Shown: positions 58,858 to 64,000 of the stretch, one piece after another | Layout of the letters: the number at the start of each line of letters is the position of its first letter | Numbering within the stretch: the first letter of the stretch is position 1 | Origin: Magnetospirillum sp. UT-4 | Lineage (GTDB): Bacteria; Pseudomonadota; Alphaproteobacteria; Rhodospirillales; Magnetospirillaceae | Assembly: GCF_902729435.1 (NCBI RefSeq) | Contig: NZ_CACVCG010000002.1 | Coordinates: 1-64,000 of the forward strand | Direction of reading: 5' to 3' | Length of the DNA stretch: 64,000 nt | Translations under genes and position numbers: made by a program | The notes under the pieces: model-generated | Database searches by the model: none | Seen by the model: only the letters and a program-made list of their open reading frames with translations | Told to the model about the DNA's origin: nothing

Positions 58858-58990
58858 ACCAGCCCATGACGATGCATCTCGCATCTCCATCATGGGGGGA
58901 AATGAAACGCATTTCTTGCGCCCCGAACCCCCGGCGCCCTGTTCGTGGTGACCCTGCTTGCCGCCCTTCGGGGGGGCATGCGACCATGGC

Positions 58991-60277
58991 ATGGTGAACT
59001 CGCTTCGCCACAAGATCATCGTCGGCTTCGCCGCGGTCGCCGCCTTCGTCGTCGGCCTGTCCCTGCTTGCCGCCTATGAGCTGTGGCGGGTCGAGCGCGC
59101 CATGGCCGCCGAGGAGGCCATCGCCGCGGTGGTCGATGCGGTCGCCGATATGCGCCGGTTCGAGAAGAACTACCTGCTTTATCGCGACGGCGGCGACCTG
59201 CAGCAGAGCCGTTCCCTGGGCGAGACGGTGGCGGGCCTGCTGGTCGAGCACGCCGATACCCTGTCCGGCATCGACGGCAGCGGCCTGCCCGATCAGCTTC
59301 GCGCCCGCCTCGCCCTCTACGTTCAGGCGCTGGATGCCTGCGCGGCAGCTCCCGGCGCCGCCAACGAAGCGGCCCTGCGCGGCGAGGGCAAGGCCCTTAC
59401 GGTGGCGACCGAACAGCTGGCGGCCAGCCGGCGGGCCGCCCTGCACCGCGCCACGGGCAGTAACCGCATGTGGGTGCTGGGCATCATCGTCGGCTGCCTG
59501 TCCATGCTGGTGGCGACGGGCTACCTGCTGCGCCACAACGTCACCCGCCCGCTGGCTGCGGTGCGCGAGCACCTGGATTCCGAGAAGCTGGCCTCGCTCC
59601 GGGTGATGCTCTCGGGGATCGCCCACGAGCTCAACAACCCGCTGTCCAACATCTCCAGTTCCGTCCAGATCCTGATCGAGGAGCAGCAGCCCGATCCGGA
59701 ATTCGTGCGCGAGCATCTGGCCCAGATGGACGAGCAGACCGAACGCGCCCGGCGGATCGTCGCGTCGGTGCTCGACCTCGGACGCAGCCATGCCGCCCGC
59801 AAGCAGCCGGTGCCGCTGGGGCCGCTGGTCGAGGAGACGCTGGCGCTGGTGCGCGCCTCGCTTCCCGCGTCGGCGGCCATCGACGTTCACATTCCCGCCG
59901 AATTCACGGTGCCGGCGGACAACCGGCGCCTGCAGCAGGCCCTGATCAACCTGGTGCGCAACGCGGCCGAGGCCATCGGCCCCGGCGGACGCATCGCCAT
60001 CCGTGCCCGCGAGGAGGGCGGCGAGGCCCTGATCGAGGTGAGCGACAACGGCTGCGGCATCAAGAACCGCGAACTCGCCCGCGTCTTCGAGCCGTTCTTT
60101 TCGACCAAGGAGGTGGGAAAGGGCACCGGACTGGGCCTGTTCATCGTCCACGACATCATTGCCAAGCACGGCGGCCGCATCACCGTCACCAGCACCCCCG
60201 GACAAGGAACGTCGTTCTTGATCCGGCTGCCCCTTGGCGACAACAGTATGGCGGTCCAACCGGCAGTTGGGGAGTGA
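58991..60277 (+). CDS. Sensor histidine kinase (partner of the NtrC-like regulator)
   Basis: 428 residues. TM1 (about 9-32), a ~125-residue periplasmic helical sensor, TM2 (about 158-180), then HisKA with H212 (LSGIAHELNNPLSNISSS, the NtrB/AtoS class 'HELNNPL') and HATPase_c with NLVRNAAEA, DNGCGI and GTGLGLFIV. No clear HAMP. ATG 58991 is assigned; an adjacent GTG could serve. It overlaps nothing but ends one base before the regulator start. The HELNNPL class normally pairs with NtrC-type regulators, which matches the next gene. Confidence 0.87.
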   Translation: MVNSLRHKIIVGFAAVAAFVVGLSLLAAYELWRVERAMAAEEAIAAVVDAVADMRRFEKNYLLYRDGGDLQQSRSLGETVAGLLVEHADTLSGIDGSGLPDQLRARLALYVQALDACAAAPGAANEAALRGEGKALTVATEQLAASRRAALHRATGSNRMWVLGIIVGCLSMLVATGYLLRHNVTRPLAAVREHLDSEKLASLRVMLSGIAHELNNPLSNISSSVQILIEEQQPDPEFVREHLAQMDEQTERARRIVASVLDLGRSHAARKQPVPLGPLVEETLALVRASLPASAAIDVHIPAEFTVPADNRRLQQALINLVRNAAEAIGPGGRIAIRAREEGGEALIEVSDNGCGIKNRELARVFEPFFSTKEVGKGTGLGLFIVHDIIAKHGGRITVTSTPGQGTSFLIRLPLGDNSMAVQPAVGE

Positions 60278-60278
60278 G

Positions 60279-61550
60279 ATGGAAAGCCAAGGACGCCTGC
60301 TGGTCGTCGATGACGAGAAGGTGGCGTTGAAGAACCTGGAGCACGTCCTGAAGAAGGCCGGCTACCAGGTCAGCGGCGCCTCCAGCGGCCAGGCGGCGCT
60401 GGCGCTGATCGGGCGCGAGAGCTTCGACGTGGTGCTGACCGACCTGCGCATGGAGAAGGTCGACGGCATGCAGGTGCTGAAGGCGGCGCGCGAGGCCAAT
60501 GCCGAGACCGAGGTGGTGGTGGTGACCGGCTACGCTACCGTCGATTCGGCGGTCGAGGCCATGCGCGCCGGCGCCTTCAGCTACGTCGCCAAGCCCTACC
60601 GCCTGGACGAGGTGCGCCGCGTCGTCGCCGAGGCCCTGGACCGGGTGCGCCGCCGCCGCCAGCTCTCCTCGCTGGCCGAGGCCAAGGCCGGCGAGGAGGC
60701 TTTCATCACCGCCGTGCCGCTGGTCCGCCGCCTGCTGCAGACCGCTGCCCAGGTGGCGCCGCTGGACTGCCCGGTGCTGATCGTCGGCGAGGCGGGCAGC
60801 GGCCGGCGCGCCCTGGCCCGCTTCCTCCACCAGACCGGCGCCCATCCCGAGGCGTCGTTCCAGTTGGTGCGCTGCACCGCCCATGACGAGGCGGCGCTGG
60901 AGGCGCTGCTGTTCGGCCGCGAGCGGCAGCTCGAGGGCACGCGGCTGATCGAGGAGGTCGAGGCGCTGCCGCCGGCCCTGCAGGCCCGCCTCGCCCTGGC
61001 CCTGGACGGCGAGGAGGGAGGGGCGGCGGCGCGGGTGGTGGCGGTCACCAACGCCGACCTCGACGACTTCGCCAAGGCCGGGCGGTTCCGCCCCGATCTG
61101 CTGCTGCGCCTCAAGGTGGTGACCCTGACCCTGCCCAGCCTGGCCCAGCGGCGCGAGGACATCCCGGCCCTGGCCCTGCATTTCCTCGCCCGCGCCGCCG
61201 CCGAGACCGGCCGCCCCATCGCCGCCATCTCCGACGACGCGCTGGAACTGCTGGCCGGCTACGACTATCCCGGCAACGTCCGCGAGCTCGACACCATCGT
61301 GCGCGGTGCGGCGGCGGTGTGCGACGGCGCCACCATCGAGGCCCGCCACCTGCCCCCCAGCATCCGCTCGGCCTCGGCCCAGGCCCGCAGCAACCGGCTG
61401 CAGACGCTGGAGGAGCGGGAGCGGGAATACATCCTGTGGGTCCTGGAAGAGGTCGGCGGCAACCAGACCGTCGCCGCCCGCGTGCTCGGCATCGACCGCG
61501 CCTCGCTGTGGCGCAAGCTCAAGCGTTACGAGGCCGAGGCGGGAGGCTGA
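60279..61550 (+). CDS. NtrC-family response regulator with degenerate AAA+ domain
   Basis: 423 residues. The receiver (1-120) is intact: D11/D12, D55 (VVLTDLRMEKVDG), and K in VAKPYRL. The central region corresponds to an NtrC AAA+ domain but is shortened: the Walker A reads GEAGSGRRA (Lys replaced by Arg), no GAFTGA loop is present, and the Walker B reads LIEEVEALPP rather than LFLDEIGEL. C-terminal Fis-type HTH is intact (NQTVAARVLGIDRASLWRKLKRY). Without GAFTGA and Walker A it should not open sigma-54 promoters; it may bind DNA as a conventional activator or repressor. Confidence 0.88.
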   Translation: MESQGRLLVVDDEKVALKNLEHVLKKAGYQVSGASSGQAALALIGRESFDVVLTDLRMEKVDGMQVLKAAREANAETEVVVVTGYATVDSAVEAMRAGAFSYVAKPYRLDEVRRVVAEALDRVRRRRQLSSLAEAKAGEEAFITAVPLVRRLLQTAAQVAPLDCPVLIVGEAGSGRRALARFLHQTGAHPEASFQLVRCTAHDEAALEALLFGRERQLEGTRLIEEVEALPPALQARLALALDGEEGGAAARVVAVTNADLDDFAKAGRFRPDLLLRLKVVTLTLPSLAQRREDIPALALHFLARAAAETGRPIAAISDDALELLAGYDYPGNVRELDTIVRGAAAVCDGATIEARHLPPSIRSASAQARSNRLQTLEEREREYILWVLEEVGGNQTVAARVLGIDRASLWRKLKRYEAEAGG

Positions 61551-61565
61551 AGACCTAGGTTTTCA

Positions 61566-61634
61566 AGACACAGATGAACACGGATAAACGCAGATAAAAA
61601 ATCTGTTCTAAATCATCTGTGTTTATCTGTGTCT
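61566..61634. repeat. Inverted repeat of the ACACAGATAA family, copy 3
   Basis: The left arm 61566-61595 contains three ~10-bp units (ACACAGATGA, ACACGGATAA, ACGCAGATAA). The right arm 61615-61634 (ATCTGTGTTTATCTGTGTCT) contains two units in inverse orientation, so one unit is missing. It lies between convergent genes and could serve as a bidirectional terminator. It matches 18571-18653 in unit sequence. Confidence 0.75.
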
Positions 61635-61652
61635 CCACGCTTCTGCTTGATT

Positions 61653-63140
61653 TCAGTCATCCTCGGCGAAGCGGTCGAGGTCGAGGGGTTGCGGCCGGCG
61701 CGGGTCGGTGGGGGCGGCCAGCAGCGAGATCTCGGGGATGGTGCGCGGCCGGTAGGCGGTGACCTGCTTGTAGCTCAGGGTGAACGGCATCAGCCCCGCC
61801 GCCGCCTCGCCGGTGAACACGCCGCAGGCGCGCGAGTACTTGGTTCCGGTCGAGAACTCGATGCGGAAGGTGCCGTCCGGGATGCCGCCGACACCGATAT
61901 GGTGGGTGGCGGGCACGTAGAACGACGCCACCGTCACCCCGGCCACGGTCTTCAGCTTGACCACCGCGTCGCGGCGGTTGTCATTGTGGATCAGCAGGCG
62001 GTGCTCGCCGGTGGCGCGGCGCACCAGCGCCTCGCCGCCCTGGGGCGGGCTGCCCAGATTGGCGGCGCACCATTCGTGCTTGTGCAGCGAGCCGGGGCCG
62101 GCATAGAGGGCGCGCCGCTGCACCCAGCCCACCACCCCGGCCGGCGAGCGCACCTCGGCCCATTCCGGGTCGCCCTGCAGGCCGATCACCTGCACGGTGG
62201 TGAAGCGGTCGAGCAGGGTCAGCACCGGCGCCCCCTCCAGCGGCGCCTGGCGCAGCTTGAGGTCGTCGACGGCGACATGGCGGATGTCGCCGATGCCGGC
62301 CGCCTCGACCACGATTCCGGCCGGCGCGGTGGCCACCGGCTGGTCCCACGGCTTGGTGGCGATCAGCCCGGCCAGCACCAGCACCGCCGCCAGCGCCGCC
62401 AGCGGCAGCGCCTGGGCGGCGAAGGCGCCGCCGGCCCAGAACGCCCAGCGGTCCCTCAGCCGCCGCCCGTCGATGCCGGTGATCCGCTGCAGCTCCTCGA
62501 CCTGGCGCTGGTGCACGCTGCGATGGGCGAAGGCCTCGGCCTGGCGGGCCAGGCCGCGCGCCAGCTCGTACTCGTCCAGCGCCAGGAAGGCGCGGGCCTG
62601 GCGGATCAGCAGCCGGGCATTGACGTGGCGCGGCTTGACCCCGCCCAGCATGTTCAGCACCAGGGCCAGCGGCGTCAGCACCAGTCCGGGCGGCGACCAC
62701 CAGCCCCAGGCCCAGCTGGCGGTGCTGGCCCGCACCGCGGCCAGGTCGGCGCAGTCCCGGCAGAAAATTCCCTCGGTGCGGCCGCGCCGGACCCAGACCA
62801 GGTAACTTTTGACCCAGTGGAAGATGACGTAGCGGGGCTGCGCCGTGACCTTGCCGCAGGTCGAGCAGGCATAGGGATGGGCCGGCCAGTCGTCGCCGTC
62901 GTCGATCAGCGGCGGCACCCCGGTGGAATCGTATTCGGCCCGGTAGACGCCGTCCTTCAGCACCCGGTAGGCCTCGACAAGCTCTTGAAATTCCTCACGC
63001 GCGGCGGCGCTGGGGTCGCGGTCGGGGTGGACCAGCTTGACCCGGCTGCGATAGGCCGCGCGGATGGCGTCGAGCCCCGCCCCGGGGGCGATGCCGAGGG
63101 TCGCGTAATAGCCTTTGGGGTCCTGCGCGGCGGTGGTCAT
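61653..63140 (-). CDS. J-domain membrane protein with Cys pairs and SH3-like domain
   Basis: 495 residues. J domain (10-70) with HPD at 38-40 in RVKLVHPDRDPSAA. Then two CxxC pairs (CSTCGK near 91-96; CRDCAD near 125-130) that could form a zinc-binding site, a helical segment with MLGGVKPRHVNARLLIRQARAFLAL, one membrane span (about 245-265, LAALAAVLVLAGLIATK), and an extracytoplasmic SH3-like domain (about 285-345, VDDLKLRQAPLEGAPVLTLLDRFTTVQV...GVVGWVQRR). The last ~130 residues are unknown. The layout suggests a membrane-bound Hsp70 co-chaperone, but the SH3 part would then face the periplasm. Function unknown. Confidence 0.8.
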   Translation of the reverse strand: MTTAAQDPKGYYATLGIAPGAGLDAIRAAYRSRVKLVHPDRDPSAAAREEFQELVEAYRVLKDGVYRAEYDSTGVPPLIDDGDDWPAHPYACSTCGKVTAQPRYVIFHWVKSYLVWVRRGRTEGIFCRDCADLAAVRASTASWAWGWWSPPGLVLTPLALVLNMLGGVKPRHVNARLLIRQARAFLALDEYELARGLARQAEAFAHRSVHQRQVEELQRITGIDGRRLRDRWAFWAGGAFAAQALPLAALAAVLVLAGLIATKPWDQPVATAPAGIVVEAAGIGDIRHVAVDDLKLRQAPLEGAPVLTLLDRFTTVQVIGLQGDPEWAEVRSPAGVVGWVQRRALYAGPGSLHKHEWCAANLGSPPQGGEALVRRATGEHRLLIHNDNRRDAVVKLKTVAGVTVASFYVPATHHIGVGGIPDGTFRIEFSTGTKYSRACGVFTGEAAAGLMPFTLSYKQVTAYRPRTIPEISLLAAPTDPRRPQPLDLDRFAEDD

Positions 63141-63336
63141 CGGGCTTCAATCTTGGATGCTTCGCGCCTGGTTCAAGCAATCCCCGTGCCGTCTATGCCG
63201 GGTGGAGAATCCGCCCGTTCGGGGCGCCCGATAGGCAATTCTTGCCGACCCATTAACCATCCATAAATCTTGCGGGGAATAGGCTGGCACCGTGTGGGCG
63301 TACGCCCCGGTGACTGGCGGCTCGGATGGTATCGAC

Positions 63337-64000
63337 GTGAACGCGTTCCTGCAGATGATGCGCGGCCTGGGGCCCATGCGCCTGGCGGCGATCGCCGGCG
63401 TCGGCGTCTCGATCCTGGGGTTCTTCATCTATCTGATGAGCCGGGTCGCCGCGCCCCAGATGGAGCTGCTCTACGGCGAGCTGGACCTGGCCGATTCAAA
63501 GGCCATCGTCGACAAGCTGTCGGCCGAGAAGGTCCCCTACGAGGTGCGCAAGGACGGCACCGAGGTGTGGGTGCCCAAGGACCGCAAGATGGATCTGCGG
63601 GTCAAGATGGCCGAGCAGGCGATGCCGTCGACGGGCCGCGTCGCCGGCTACGAGCTGTTCGACAAGCAGGACGCCCTGGCCACCACCAGCTTCCAGCAGA
63701 ACATCAACTACGTGCGCGCCATGGAGGGCGAGCTGGCCCGCACCATCCGCGCCATCGACCGGGTGAAGAGCGCCCGCGTCCACCTGGTGCTGCCCAAGCG
63801 CGAGGCCTTCGCCCGCGAGGCCAACGAGCCCAGCGCCTCGGTGATCCTGAAGATGAAGGGCACCGGCCGGCTCGAGCGCGGCCAGGTGACCGCCATCCAG
63901 CACCTGATCGCCGCCGCCGTGCCCAAGATGAAGCCCAGCCGCATCTCGATCATCGACGACAAGGGCACGCTGCTGGCCAAGGGCTTCGACAACGATCAGG
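63337..64000 (+). CDS. fliF: Flagellar MS-ring protein FliF (5' part; continues beyond the window)
   Basis: 221 codons from GTG 63337, no stop before the window end. TM1 (about 14-36) is followed by PQMELLYGELDLADSKAIVDKLSAEKVPYEVRKDGTEVWVPKDRKMDLRVKMAEQAMPSTGRVAGYELFDKQDALATTSFQQNINYVRAMEGELARTIRAIDRVKSARVHLVLPKREAFAREANEPSASVILK, closely matching the FliF periplasmic ring-building motifs (YckD/secretin-like N domain). An upstream in-frame GTG at 63292 would add 15 residues; I prefer 63337 because it gives NAFLQMMRGLGPMRL as N-terminus, as in related FliF proteins. FliF forms the MS ring of the flagellar basal body. Confidence 0.93.
   Translation, partial: MNAFLQMMRGLGPMRLAAIAGVGVSILGFFIYLMSRVAAPQMELLYGELDLADSKAIVDKLSAEKVPYEVRKDGTEVWVPKDRKMDLRVKMAEQAMPSTGRVAGYELFDKQDALATTSFQQNINYVRAMEGELARTIRAIDRVKSARVHLVLPKREAFAREANEPSASVILKMKGTGRLERGQVTAIQHLIAAAVPKMKPSRISIIDDKGTLLAKGFDNDQ

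Noticed and set aside
60450-61250. Functional sigma-54 activator domain in the 60279 regulator
   Set aside because: The GAFTGA loop is missing and the Walker A lysine and the Walker B pattern are altered.

Overview
The window is GC-rich chromosomal DNA from an alphaproteobacterium, most likely a Magnetospirillum-like member of the Rhodospirillales. I base this on the def-fmt-truA / dapE-dapD neighbourhood, the dnaA-dnaN-recF-gyrB block, a bacteriohemerythrin-chemoreceptor fusion, the number of signalling proteins, the O2-independent ubiquinone genes and an adjacent flagellar locus. The assignment is inference from gene content, not a database match. Genes are densely packed, with many 4-bp ATGA/GTGA overlaps. 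No rRNA, tRNA or CRISPR array was seen.

Layout. 1-3.2 kb: a dispersed repeat, a DUF2336 protein and a PAS-GGDEF diguanylate cyclase. 3.3-10.3 kb: lysine/peptidoglycan precursor genes (dapD, dapE), a HAD hydrolase, a membrane protein and a GNAT protein on the + strand; def, fmt, truA on the - strand, with an MNT/HEPN toxin-antitoxin-like pair between fmt and truA. 10.3-12.2 kb: a dihaem cytochrome c behind a TTGA-N6-TCAA (FNR-type) box, and mogA. 12.3-14.8 kb: a hemerythrin-NIT-HAMP-MCP receptor. 14.8-16.06 kb: a small AT-richer accessory patch. 16.1-23.2 kb: gyrB, recF, dnaN, dnaA, rpsT. 23.4-28.5 kb: small conserved proteins, a MITE-like palindrome, and a Cache sensor kinase / receiver / secreted Cache protein operon.

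28.6-38.5 kb is a complete type I secretion locus: a 1497-residue FecR-polyproline-RTX protein opposite a divergent operon for a lipoprotein TolC homologue with a C-terminal SPOR-like domain, an ABC exporter and an HlyD adaptor. 38.7-46.3 kb: a chemoreceptor, a PAS histidine kinase, small membrane proteins, a GT39-type glycosyltransferase and a PAP2 phosphatase. 46.4-50 kb: a two-domain cold-shock protein with a clear terminator, a Nudix/methyltransferase pair and a REC-PP2C phosphatase. 49.7-53.3 kb: a hybrid kinase (HisKA, degenerate receiver, receiver, HPt) beside a periplasmic binding protein. 53.4-54.0 kb: a kinase pseudogene interrupted by a palindromic repeat. 54-57.8 kb: an unknown 334-residue protein and ubiT-ubiU-ubiV with another FNR-type box. 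57.9-61.6 kb: a REC-cNMP protein, a histidine kinase and an NtrC-like regulator with a degenerate ATPase domain. The window ends with a J-domain membrane protein and the 5' part of fliF.

The non-housekeeping genes fit a motile bacterium adjusting to oxygen and redox conditions (hemerythrin receptor, FNR-type boxes, O2-independent quinone synthesis, cytochrome c) and making surface or secreted RTX protein. At least five families of intergenic palindromes are spread across the window; one has broken a kinase gene. The best candidates for new biology are the T1SS locus with its unusual TolC and FecR-RTX substrate, the degenerate NtrC-type system next to fliF, and the MNT/HEPN pair inside the def-fmt-truA operon.
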